From assembly GCA_036924285.1 (NCBI GenBank), contig JAYKYS010000014.1, positions 1,736,001 through 1,800,000 on the forward strand: DNA of 64,000 bases, written 5' to 3'. Within the stretch, counting starts at the first letter, position 1. Each line of letters starts with the position of its first letter. The notes below the pieces were generated by a model. The model did no database searches. It worked only from the letters and a program-made list of their open reading frames with translations, and had not been told where the DNA came from. Both the position numbers and the translations under genes were made by a program. Origin of the DNA: Asterella californica (taxonomy: Eukaryota > Streptophyta > Marchantiopsida > Marchantiales > Aytoniaceae). Shown here in pieces: positions 11,290-23,099 of the stretch.

Positions 11290-12803
11290 ATGGCGGTAAG
11301 CGGACGATTTTCGAATTACGCACATGCTTTGCTTGTGGATGTTTGGTTTGAAGATGATTTCATGAGCAGTTTGCTGCGCAATTTCTTGTGCGCGGGGTTC
11401 TTGATTTTGCTCCCGGTCGCTGTGGGTTTACGTCCGTCTCAAATCTCTCGGTGATATTGTAGACTAGTGTTTTAGTGTACTTGCGGTCTTCTTGATGCTC
11501 GATTTTGATCGATCATTTTGCCCGTACTGCTCTTTCCTTCCTTGGGGTTTTGTAAGGGTTTTAGCCTCCGGCGGCTTACTCCGCATGGCTTGCGTCTTTT
11601 AACTTCTCTTTGCGGTGATGGTTGACGTACTGGTGTGATGTATTTCGCATATGCTTGCGTATAGGAATGTCCAGGATCTGCAGCCTGATTGCAGTCTACT
11701 CTTGATGCTTTCGGACTTCTGCCGTTTTCGATTTGTGTCTTTGCTCTCGTAACATGTGACTGTTGTAATGTTAATACAGACCGTTCCTGTCAATCCGAAG
11801 CCGTTCCTCAACGATTTGACGGGAAAGCCTGTCATTGTGAAGCTCAAATGGGGAATGGAGTACAAAGGTAAAGCGTGAATTCTTATGTTTGATGACGTGT
11901 GAGGGAATGACGGTGTGATTGGCAGAAGCGAAGAACGAGACATCGACTCTGAGTAATTGACTGTCTTGTCTCTGTGATATAGTTTCACGTCCAGTCTCTT
12001 GATTTTACTTGTTTATACGTTTTAGGTTATAGCCTGAAAACTGATTTTCGTCACATGTGCCAGTTTGAACTGTTCATTCTGACCGGTCCTTTGGTTTGAT
12101 TGTCTTCACGTCAGGATATTTGGTATCTGTGGATTCCTACATGAACTTGCAGGTAATTTTTAGCCCAGCTCAGTTGTGGCCCCAGGGAAACCATTTCTTT
12201 GAGACCGTTTGCGCGTGTTTTAAGTTAATCTGTCGGTAAATAGGTTGCCTTGGAGGTTATGAATCTCCGGAATAAATCACCGGTACATGAAGTTTCAAGA
12301 CTGGACGCTGACAACCCTGTCTGTTCCTGGAACAGCTAGCAAGTACAGAGGAGTTCATCGATGGACAGTTTACGGGCAATCTTGGGGAGGTTCTGATCAG
12401 GTATAACTTTTCCGAATCATGTTGGTCTTCATAGTACTTTTGAAATGCCGAGCCTTTCGTGCTCTAAAGCTTCGGGGTTACAGAGTTGCTTTTAAGTTAT
12501 GATGATCGTGCTGAAAGACAGCCTTTTCATTGATACCCTACAGCAATAGTAATTGAGTTTCAGTTCTGTAAGTAGGGAAAAAGTAATGATTAGTTAGTGT
12601 TGGTATCTGACCAATTGAGGGTGTACGGGCGTAGCCTTACTCATTCCTACACTCCCACTTGCGCAAATTGCCAAGTGGTTCACCTGAGCTTCTCGTGTGC
12701 TCACTGTGTCCGTGGAATCATTATGCTGACATGCAGATGTAACAACGTTTTATATTTACGGGGTGTACCAGAAGACGAGGATGCTGTTGAAGAAGATGAA
12801 TAA
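11290..12803 (+). CDS. SmF: Small nuclear ribonucleoprotein F (SmF)
   Basis: Core Sm-ring subunit of the U1, U2, U4 and U5 snRNPs; it binds the Sm site of snRNA next to SmE and SmG. Coding exons: 11290-11295, 11780-11867, 12115-12152, 12336-12400 and 12737-12803. All introns are GT-AG with matching phases; the total is 264 nt, 87 residues, the family's usual length. The product starts [20 protein letters not shown], has Sm1 features ([21 protein letters not shown]) split over exons 2-4, the Sm2 motif [13 protein letters not shown], and the acidic tail [10 protein letters not shown]. The first coding exon holds only Met-Ala (6 nt), fitting the spacing of the Sm fold. The gene lies at the edge of the AT-rich block; a GC-richer promoter begins near 11.15 kb. 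Confidence 0.97.
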
Positions 12804-12967
12804 TGAACCAAGGACTTCGCTGCTGCTGGACGACTGTCGTGTAGACAGTGGACAGTCGAAGCACATGGCTGGATGGACAGTCGATTCGGGAGTGGATTCC
12901 TTCTGGATTCCTTAGGGATTTGGCACTTCACTTAGACTGCATTGATCCATGAGGGTATAACTCCAGA

Positions 12968-13715
12968 TCAAGGTATTCAGGTTCCTTCGAACTTCTAGTT
13001 CAAGGATCGGATCCAATTTCTGTAATTGGTCAAGGGTACCGTATTATAGTACAGATCGTTCTTAACTCTTGTTCAGTACGTTTCGCACGACTGTCCACGT
13101 TCCGAGTACACTCGTACTCTTGGCCATGTGCAATGTGAAATTCAGCTAAAATATGGCGGCAGGTGCATGAATGCGGACTGCCCTGTCCAACTTAAAGATT
13201 GAGTGTACTTTCCTGCTTGTTGGAGTAACTTGCCAGCTCTCGAGCTCGCTAGCCTTTTGCAGATTTTCAATGTTGAGTAAATTGGGAGATCTCTTTACCT
13301 GAGGGCTAAACAAACTGTTATACGTCTATATGAAGAGTGGATTATTTATCGATGAAGGGTGCTATTTCAGGTCCAAGGTTTGCAGAGTCCTTGGAACTTC
13401 CAGGACAAGAGTCGGATCCAGTTTGCCAGTGGTCAACAGCAAAGTATGGTACAGATCATTCTGAAGTTGTGTCCACCACAAGCCAAAATACTGTCGCGTA
13501 CCAAGTACATTCGTACTGTCGATGAATGGATTTGCAAGTCAATGAGAATCTGGTGGGCAGGTGCAGGAATACCGACTGCCGTGTCCAGCTTGAAGATTGA
13601 TTTTCCCGCTCCCACTCATGATACTTAATTCTGCTATCGAACTCAGCAACCTTGTGCAATATCTGAGGGGAGATTTCTTGACCTTTAGGCTGGGAACAAA
13701 GTGTTACGTATAGAG
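12968..13715. repeat. Tandem duplication of about 0.4 kb downstream of SmF
   Basis: Copy 1 (about 12968-13330) and copy 2 (about 13374-13715) share ordered blocks: TCCTT(C/G)GAACTTC, GTCGGATCCA or ATCGGATCCA, GGTACAGATC or AGTACAGATC, GTACA(C/T)TCGTACT, and a common tail. Copy 2 keeps an open frame (13359-13628, 89 codons, ending IDFPAPTHDT); copy 1 is broken by stops. I recognise no protein family. Most likely a duplicated 3'-flanking or pseudogenic segment. Confidence 0.7.
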
Positions 13716-14167
13716 TTTGTTATTCATTTCTTAGTATGAGTTCCATTCGATCTCAATGTCTTACTATAGACAGTGTCATACTCCACTTGCTCAGCTACAG
13801 ATCTCCACTCATTGCTTCCAATCACGTCGGATTTTGTCTTTTGCATGTGATCATATTTCTCACACCTAATTGGCGATGGTATCTCTTTCTCGCATGGCAC
13901 TCGAGTGATGAATCCGCGGAGACCCGATGCTACTCTAAGGAACCGTGGTCCGTCTCTATACCTACCGTTCCAGTACTGTGACGCAGCAGCCAAGGACGGT
14001 CAACCGTTCAACCACAGAATGGCAGGAGTCAACAAAGCTCCAGATCTAGGTAGGTAGGGGTCGGTCAGTTCAGGCGGGGCCGTGGGACCACCCTGCTGAC
14101 TCTAACCGACCATATTCATAAACTTTAACCCTAACGTTGTCTGTAGCCCCTACTTCTCTCTGATTAG

Positions 14168-14803
14168 ATGGAAGATCTGAGTACATTACTGGTCTCGAAC
14201 TATGAAGTGATTATTATAACTGTTGAGGGTTTCCTTCATATCGGAGAAAGGCTTCTTCTCCTGGAACATTTGAGAAGCTGTGGGGCCCATTACGTTTACG
14301 CAGAAAGTGCGGTCCTACTGGGAGCAGTATGGGGGCCAGTAGCATACGGAATTTGGGTGAAACGTACCTGTCCGACATTTCGCTTGCAAGTTGAGGACCT
14401 CAATCATCTCATGTCTGCGCACTGTAGTGTGACCAGTCCCCAACTTACCACAAGATCGCCGGCGATTGACCATCTCGGAACTGACTGGCTGCCACTTGGC
14501 CTGCGCAAGTGTTCAGTTTGTGAAGGAAAGCTACTGATACCCAGCTGCAGGCGCTCAGGAAGTGCACGTGTTGAGAGCACACAATTACATCTTTCTGAAA
14601 GCTGCTCGAGTTCCGTTGTTCGAGTTCGAAACAGTGCGAAGAAGATACCTATTCGAGCACCATTCTGCCGGAGATGCTCCCTCGACGACAGAGCTTCAGA
14701 ATTTCCAAGTAAGTCGATCGGCGATGGATCTCTATTGTTTCATGAGGATGTCGCACAGTTGTTAACGGCCCATGCCGCTGGGAGGAACATCATGGGCTTG
14801 TGA
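14168..14803 (+). other. Putative decayed coding region with one exon-like segment
   Basis: An open frame covers 14168-14803, but a different frame looks more protein-like. Positions 14551-14708 follow a polypyrimidine-poor CTGCAG acceptor and end at the donor CAA|GTAAGT. They encode 52 residues including FLKAARVPLFEFETVRRR. I recognise neither frame and could not join the segment to other exons, so it may be an exon of an unannotated or decayed gene. The flanks at 13.7-14.1 and 14.8-17.2 kb hold nothing I can assign. Confidence 0.3.
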
Positions 14804-14809
14804 AGGACG

Positions 14810-17270
14810 TGGTCACACTTCTCGGGCATGCCTCCTGCCTTACTTTTGGGAGGTCCGCCCCCGATGATGCCGACCTGCCAGGTGAACAAAAAGCTTGTTT
14901 CAAATTCTGTTGCTGACTCCTAGTCTGAGGAAACTGACTGACTTCGCTAGGTAGTGATGCATGCAGTAGAAAATTTATAGCCTTGCAAGAGGATGCACTA
15001 ACTACACTTAAACTTTCTTCCTACCTTTATCTACGATTCGTCCATCGAGTCCTGTCTAGATCTCGAGAACATTCATGAGTGTTAGATGCCTAGGGACCCA
15101 CCTCTAAAACCCTTTTAGTAGTCCTGAAGGGCACATATGTGTATGTACCAGCGCCGGACGCTTGGCACCCTCGAAGAAGGTAACAAAAGTACGGCTACAT
15201 GATCTGTGATAACTACGAAAGAGGGAAGGAGAAGAGACAGAAAGCTGCGTTTGTGTATAGCACTGTATACTCACTTTCGATGCCATGGCGTTGTCAACTA
15301 CAGTAGCACTGTTCTTAGATAGATCTGTCTCGATCGCGGGTGACAAGATATACCTTTCTTCGACTGTTTCCGCTCTCCTACTGCGCTTGAAATATCTTTC
15401 TGTGCCTCACTTTTCTTGATACTACGAAATCAGGATTCATGATGCCGAGAGTTTGCGTTGTTTACCAGTCTCGTGTGTGTACCTCACGTCTCGCACGCTC
15501 AAATAGAAAGCTTCAGTTTTTGCGTGGGATCGTCGACATGGTCCGTTCGTAGAGAGGGATCCAGCGTTTCCCTCCTGAGTACTTACTATGCGGGCAAGAA
15601 CCCGTGCTAAGGCAGATAAGTCTCCCTCCACCTTCTGTTTTAGAACTGACCTACTCTACAAGTACTTATAACCTCCCCGTGCATCAAGCCAACCTATCGG
15701 CGTCACAGCGTGACACACAGCGCAACCGAACTCCACCCGAAGCTGATTTCTTCCCGTGGTGACAAGCGAATAAGCGGCGCGTCAATACCTTTTCGGGCAC
15801 ACCAGTGCAGAACTTTTTGAAGCTTTTCGCAATATGTAGATATAAAACTTTGACTCGCATGGTTGTTCATTCAGCGGTCGGGGTTCTTTTAAACTGGAAA
15901 TATCATACAACGATTTGTGGACGTTCGAGTAAACAGAATATAGCAAGACTTGCATCATCTGTGACCCTAAACTTGAATCAAGGAGATTAGCTGCAGTTCT
16001 TTTATCTGGAAATATCATAACGAAAATATGAGTACGTGACAGTAAACAGAATAGAAGGGAAGGGTTCCAACCGAGTGCATTAATTAGAAGCTTTGCACCA
16101 AAAATGACATCGAAACTCGCTGCAGAACATACGACAAATACGCGAAGTCACCGACATACGACTAATAGACTTGCGACTCGGAAACCCAGCAGGCTGAAGA
16201 CACTTGGCCGCATCATACTACTGATCCTTGAAGGGAAGGAAATTGGTAAGTGCTTCATTTTAGGGACAAATTGTCCTCCCACGTTTTCAAGTTCCTTCTG
16301 ATACCATCGGTAAAACGATAACGAACTTTACTCCCGACAGAAAACAGCAAACAACCCATCGCGATGAAGATACAGGTCTATGGGTGTACAAGGTGCCGGA
16401 TACTCTTCGGTGTTTGGTCGACCATACTACATCATGCCCCACGGACGGGAAAACTACTTGCTTCGCTTAAACGCCGGTACCCGCATTAGGGCTCCGATGT
16501 CTCTTACTTGCTGCTCTTGTGGTGGAAGGTGCATACTTCTCGTTAGATTACACACTTCCCAATGCCCCACTAGTTTCAATCAAGCAATGTCGCTTGAAAC
16601 TTACAACGAGCCTAATTTCGAACAGTTTCTGCTGGAAACTGGAGACGAAATGACAGTACCAAAAATACTCGAACTGAAGAAGAAAAGATTAGGGCAACAA
16701 GCAGGCTTCGGACAACTAAGGAAGGCCCAGAAGTTTATACGGGGGTGCCCGGGCTTTAAAAGGTACAAAGTACCGATACGTCAAAATTTCGGCTTCAAAA
16801 CTGCGACGTGACAGGTTACCAAAATGAGAGCTTACTCTCAGCACCGCTTCTCATTTACGTAGTATTGGTTAGTCTACTGAACCAGGACTATGACAGTCCA
16901 AGTTCAGCGGACTATCTCACTGTTCAAATCTGTACACTCATGCGAAATTTGAGGCTACTTCAAGGAGGTCAACCTCCGAGCAGCATAAATTGCAGTGGTG
17001 AGGCGAGTCATAAACCGGACATGAAGCTCCAGTGAAACTCCGACTTCCAACCTTTCCTTTCCACATGGGGACATGACTTGTCGACTCTCGAAAAATCTCC
17101 GTCATATGGTTAGGGACTCGATGCCTACCTACGTCACGATCTATCAAGTTCTCCCAGTATCGAATTTTCTAACAAAATTGTCGAGGATTCTCCAGGCCCA
17201 ACCAACCACAATTGGTTTAGGTTGCTCTCAACCTTCCCCAGCAGAATCCATCTTCTAGCTTTAGTAATCA
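14810..17270. other. Unassigned intergenic sequence
   Basis: About 2.5 kb between the exon-like segment and the SUV3-like stop codon. GC content is similar to genic DNA. The longest frame (16380-16811, 143 codons, rich in Lys and Arg at its end) has no family signature and no convincing splice partners. It may contain untranslated regions or a decayed gene. Confidence 0.5.
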
Positions 17271-17272
17271 GC

Positions 17273-20200
17273 CTAAACACGTATGACATTCTCTGTAGGA
17301 ACTACTTGACGCGTCCCCGAATTCCGCGACGAGGGTCTTCTATTGTAAGTCGGTCCCATATATAGGAGCGGCCTCCCTCTACCATGGGTTGGTTTTAACT
17401 TACGCTTGGACCACCGGCGAGAAGACTGCACCAGTGACTGCCCGAGAAGAACCGCAATTTGTGAAGCCATCTCTCCTGCCTGTTCTTTTTGAGGGAACAG
17501 ATCTCCAGGGAAATGCTGACTTAGCCAAAGATACATGGATAAGACCTGGGAAGTTGAAGCACAAACGAAGTGTTTAGAAACGTATGTAGTCTCCCATCTC
17601 CGGAACTATCTATCTCCTCCTATCTCCGGAACTAGTATCTCGCTGGTAGTAAACAGCAACGAAATTTATCTGCTAACTTTGTTCCGGCTAGTTTCGCCTA
17701 GGTTCCAACTTATTAGATAGTTTACACCAGAACCAGAATGAGCTACGAAATCCGGGCTAGTGCAGTTATGACGACGAAGACCTGTACTCCATGCCCTGAC
17801 GTGCAAAACATACACGTTTATGTTACTTTATGCTACTGATGCTCTTTCTGCATATTCCCACGCTGATTACCTGATGTCGTGCTTCAAGATCAAGAAGCTC
17901 AAATTCGTCTCTAGCAGAACTTGAAGGCACACCCATTTCAACATGCACAGGTATCTTCTGGCTGAAGGCGGTTGCATATCGGTAAAGTGCTCCCATCGAC
18001 TGTGGATCCCTTACATTGACTGGTGCAAAACAGAAGTTGAACCGGTCCTCCAAAGACAAACCTTTCACCTTTTCGAGCATATTCGCGACTCTCTGGACGA
18101 AGAACCAAGAACACTACAAGTCACTGTGTGAACTCAAATACAGGGCAACCTAAATTACAAAACCTCGACAGATTCTGCAGAAGTACACTTCTAGAGGGAC
18201 TTAAATCACAAAATTTATTCCTGGCCGGAAGAAAGAACATAAGACTCTGCTTTTTGCAAACGTGTTGTTTCTGGACGTACCTTAAGATTGTCATAGCGAC
18301 AAAGAAAGTACGCCCCGTCCAGTTTGCACGTTTCCGAGAAACTGCCAATCAAACCTCGATTACTGAGCTGAGCTAAAGTAGCCCACATTCGATACTTGAA
18401 ACACACATGCTCCTTATGTATCAAGTGATCAATTGGCACACACATTTCGAGTGACACGTCTACAACATGCAGCTTGATTTGACCGGCTTCGCTAAGGTCT
18501 TGAGGCATAAAGGTTCGTCTTAATGTCTCGACACAACGTATTCACCGCGTATGGTAGCTAGTACAGACAAGACACGTACCGCTCAAGAAGAGTAGCGAAG
18601 TTCTCATTAGGAAGCTGGCTCGCGAAAAGCTCCACCTGAATATAACACGTTATTTTGACGATTAGACTTCTCAGCACCAAGGAAGGAAACTTCAAGCGCA
18701 AGAATGCTTCTATTAGCTAACTCTCTCTTGTCGATCTTCAAAACCTTCTACAATGGCTTTTGCTTCACTGAAACATTGGAACCGAAATTACCTGCTCGTA
18801 AACAGGAAAAAGACCTGCTGCAGTTGACGGCTCAAAGTCCTGAAGCAAGGAAGCACCCAAGTATGGTAGGTCCTGAGAGAAAAATGTTGTAGTCACTCCT
18901 TCAGGATAGATGCTTCCTCGACGGCCAGCTCTACCAGCTATCTGCTTCACCTGGTAGAAGGCAGAACTCATTAGATTGGGAGTGGGATGGACCGTGGATC
19001 ACTGTACTCCAAAGATGAACTGAAACTCTGGATATCCCATGAACATCTTACCTGAGCCGGTGGCACGGGCTTCTTCGAATCTCCATCGAACTTGTCGAGT
19101 GAAAAGAACACAACCCTCCGTATGTTGAGGTTCAGTCCCATTCCGATGGCATCACTTGCCACTAAAACATCATACCCATTATCCTGCTCGTTGAAAAGCT
19201 TTGCTTGCTGCGTTCTTGTTTCCGGAGGTAGAGCCCCATAAACAACACAACACCGATGCTTCGACGCCAATTCTACCTCCCGCTGTCAACATATTAACAT
19301 CACAATCAGAAACACGTATACTTTCTATGTCCTCGGATACAAAGAGTATGTCGACAATTTACGGCTAGTTGACCCGAACTCCAAAGAACTTATCAGGGTG
19401 CTAAAACAGACTTCCAACCCCGAAGCTTTCGGATAATCTTCGACAAGACCACAGCAAGAAGCGAAACTGAAGCAGCCATACCTTGATATCAAAGATGTCT
19501 CTCCGAGAGAAAGCCACGATGCAATCACCAGCTTCTATGTTTTTGAAATCACCCCTGAGAGATTCCTGGAGCAGCCAACGTCGTTGTTAGATGTTCCAAG
19601 GTCTACCAACCTACGCGCTTTTCCTTTACAGGGTAAGATTCTTAGGTAATATAGTTATCGACTAGACAAACCTTAACTCGGAGAACAGATATTTCACAAC
19701 AAAGCCTTTGAGATCGAAAGTGACAGAGTTCCTGGAAACTGGAGAAACTATACTAAAGCTCGATAGTAACTTACCTCTGCAACCTTTAGAGGTTTAAACC
19801 GCTCATACTCGTGCTCCACTAATTCATCACCGGTACCGGCACAGATGTTGCGGACAAGTGGAAGTGCGCTAGGATCTCCACATACATGGATTTCATCCGC
19901 TTGCAAGCCCAAAAACGCTCTCGTCCAAGCCCATCCGCGATACTCATCACTCATCATCTGATGACAAAAACAGACTTTGTTAAAGCTTAAAAAACGAGAG
20001 GTCCTTAAAAATGAGAATGGTTGATCCTGCTTCACTCTGTAACAGAACAGTGACAGGACATTGTGCGCTGATGGGAACTTCCAATCATTCCCGGAAACAG
20101 ACCTGAATCTCATCAATAACCGCTACTTCCCACTGCTTATTCAAGTAACACATCTCGATCGTACAAGCTAAGTGATTCGCAAAAGGCACGTCTTTCTTCT

Positions 20201-22564
20201 CTTGCCCTGTGTGAAGATTGCAGTAGACTCCTTGCATATTGACAGTATGAAAGACCTGCAAATCATTTTGCATATAAGAATCAATGGAACACACAAGAAT
20301 GAACATAGGTGATAAAATGAGGACGACGAACGGCGACAGAGGGACATAAACTGTCGGCAGATCAACTGAAGAACATGCTTCCATGACCCGAACAAGATAC
20401 TACACGATTGCTTAAGGGTAATGTACCTCCATGGCAAGGAGGCGAAGGGGACTGCAATAAATTCCAGACTCTGCCTGCATGAGCCTTTGCAATGCTTTGT
20501 ATGTCTTGCCGCTGTTAGTTGGACCCTTGTGGTAGACCACTTTCCGTTTCATTGCTCTCGCGAAGGGGTACCTGATGTACAACCTCAGCCAGTAAGTATA
20601 TATCAAACAACATAGTCAGAGCTTAGCGAAGGCGAAACCAAGCAGACTCCAGATCGAATGACACGCTTACTTCCGATCACAAGTCACTTTCGTTCACTCA
20701 ATACGTACTCACCAAGCATCAGGCTTCGTCATATCTGCTGTGCTCACAAGTTCTCGATAACGTCGTATCTCATCCGAAAATTCTTGTATGCAGAATTCTG
20801 CAAAACTCGGAAACAGAAACTGCAGGGCCTCATTCGTAGGCCCTTTCGCTATGACGTACGACCGGAGTTCAGGCGAAGACCTGTGCATGAAATATTTACG
20901 GAACCTCGCGGCTGCACTAGGGAAGAACTTCGAGTTGATATACAGAGAAAGTGCTTGGTCCGAAACCCATCTGCAGAACACATACAAGGCCCCAAATTCT
21001 TGAACACGTTAGGATCTATCTTAGATGGGAAAGAAGACTAACAGCACAGTTACTCGTAATCACTCGAGAGCATCGTACAGAAAACATCTCAACCATAAAC
21101 TATCTTCTCTACTTCTTGGCTGGAGGAAGAGAAGTACCCTGATACAGAGAAGCGACAAAATATGCTATTTAATTTGCCTTTCTCTTGACCTTGAAACGCT
21201 CTACCTCCTCGGGTTGCTTGTAGAATTTTGTAGACTTTATTTGGGTCGGTGTAATCTGTTGCATTTACAGGTGAAGAGACCGCTGAGCCGCTGCCTGACT
21301 TCAACCTCGAACCCGACTCGAGATGTTTGTCTTTGTTGCTGGGTAACACGTCGCCTGTGCCTTCGACTCCCGCCCCGATCCCGCACGCTTCTTTATGCAG
21401 ATCCTTAAGGTGCTCCTCGACCACACTGGTAAAAGAACTCATTCGTAACTCTTGCCCATTCGGAGCAGCCACTACTCCGGAACTTTTAGACATATAGGAT
21501 CCCATGTCCCCTTGCTTCCTGTCTGCATGTTTTTCCAAGTCGGAATCCGACCAACCTGTATCAGGAAAAGCGTTAAGAGTTTTCTCTCCTGACCCAGCAG
21601 GTACATTACTTGCAGCAGGAATCTCCTCTGTCGAATCCATTCCAAATACTGGACTCGGGGAGGAAAATTGTATGCCCGAGGGGAGCCCGTCTTCAAGACT
21701 GACAGTGGCTCCATTGTTACGGGAGGAAACGGTGCTGGAGCTAAAAACTGAATCCAGTGATTGCTCACATTCGACAATAGCAGCTTTGGGCCTTGTTTCC
21801 TCTGAACAAACTGCCTCCTTGTTTCGCTTTCTCCTCACTCCCGTTGTATTTCTATGGGATTCTACATCTCTTCCCTCTGAATTTAAGACAGCTTTTGTAA
21901 CACTGCTCTTGGCGGCTTCGGCACCGATTGCTATCTCCTGAACGGTACACACGCTTCCCCGCACCAGTGCTTTCCTCCCCCTCGGCTTCTTTGCACGAGT
22001 CCCTCTACCACTAACGCTGGCTGTTACGCCTTCATCCCCTCCCTGCCCTTCACCTCTCACTCCATCCGCAGCTACTGCTCCACCTACGTTTTCTTCAACC
22101 TTGGATTCTTCCCCACTCAAGCTGCTATAATTTGCCGACACAGTGGGAAGGGAACCAAATGCTTTACCAGCATTTGCTAGAGGATTGAGAACAGAGGAAG
22201 GTCTTAGACAAAAGTTTACATACAGCCTCCTACAGAACTGATTCGACGTAAGAATCACTAAACCCTCGTGTCGTAGCGGCTGTGAATTCTCGGGAAAAAA
22301 AATTCCGGGAAATTTCTGCGCTGAAGAAAAATCATTTCCGACCCTGTCGACAAAACCACGAGAAGAAGTCGATGAGGGAAAGGAACAGGATCTCGATCTA
22401 GAGATCAAACTAGAACTAGAGTCGGAAATTGTCGGAGCACATGGTGCTGGCTTTGCGCCCTCAACCAAGGCAGCATCAGACGCCGACCGCACAGAGCTGC
22501 CAAATCTGCGCTGCAGAGTTCTCTTTACCACTCCCTTGAGAACCTCAACCTGCTGCCTCCCCAT
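17273..22564 (-). CDS. SUV3: SUV3-like DExH-box RNA helicase, long N-terminal extension
   Basis: ATP-dependent RNA helicase of the SUV3 family, acting in mitochondrial (in plants sometimes also nuclear) RNA surveillance and turnover. Twelve coding exons: 21205-22564, 20713-20998, 20427-20571, 20103-20255, 19775-19957, 19482-19565, 19052-19282, 18792-18950, 18580-18635, 18281-18341, 17871-18092, 17273-17545. All phases close: 3213 nt, 1070 residues. Motif I GPTNSGKT is at 565-572, motif II DEIQ at 645-648, SRRDIFDIK ends exon 6, [14 protein letters not shown] lies in exon 7, and motif [13 protein letters not shown] at 817-827. The C-terminal SUV3 domain ([19 protein letters not shown], then [10 protein letters not shown]) is complete. 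Exon 1 encodes 453 residues rich in Ser, Gly and acidic residues with no recognisable fold; its basic start ([18 protein letters not shown]) resembles a mitochondrial presequence. Known plant SUV3 proteins are shorter (roughly 570-780 residues). Confidence 0.96.
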
Positions 22565-22839
22565 TTCAAAAATTCCACCTCAACTGCCTCTGACGTGCTC
22601 CGCTCCTCGTCCACCTCTACTCATGCCTCATCGCTCTCAATTTTATTACGCTCTCCGTATAGACAAATGCAGAACGGAACAACATCAGTGATCGCCACCG
22701 CCGAATTCCCTGCCACCGCCGACTTCGAAACGCGCTTGAAGAGAAAGAGCGACGATAGCAGAACACGCATGCTGTAGGCGGTAACGGGCGAAGTTCCTCG
22801 TACTGTCATACACTCACTTCAGAGGGTCGCCTGCTCCCG

Positions 22840-23020
22840 TCCCATGCCGAGCTTTCCCTTGGCAAGGGACTGCTGGAACCCTGTAGTGAGCCTCGTCCTT
22901 CGAAGGACCGTGACAGAGAATGGACCTTCTAAGGGTCGCGCCTCCCTTCTCTTCCCTTGGCAACGGACTCCTGGAACCCTCGTCCTTCAAAGTGCCCCTC
23001 GCGACTGCGACAGAGAACAG
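22840..23020. repeat. Imperfect tandem repeat upstream of SUV3
   Basis: CCCTTGGCAA(G/C)GGACT.CTGGAACCCT followed by CCTCGTCCTTC(G/A)AAG and GACAGAGAA occurs near 22856 and again near 22958. Spacing is about 105 bp. It lies 0.3-0.45 kb upstream of the start codon, in the promoter or 5' leader region. Confidence 0.75.
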
Positions 23021-23099
23021 TCATTCATGGAAAACCCCAATGGAGTAAACTGCAATTACCGTAGTAGTTACCGTAAGTACTGTCGATAATCTGCAATGC

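Noticed and set aside
16380..16811. Plus-strand open frame of 143 codons
   Set aside because: No recognisable family, mixed composition, no splice context; kept only as unassigned sequence.
21504..21941. Plus-strand open frame of 145 codons
   Set aside because: It is antisense to the first exon of the SUV3-like gene, whose downstream exons carry clear helicase motifs in phase.
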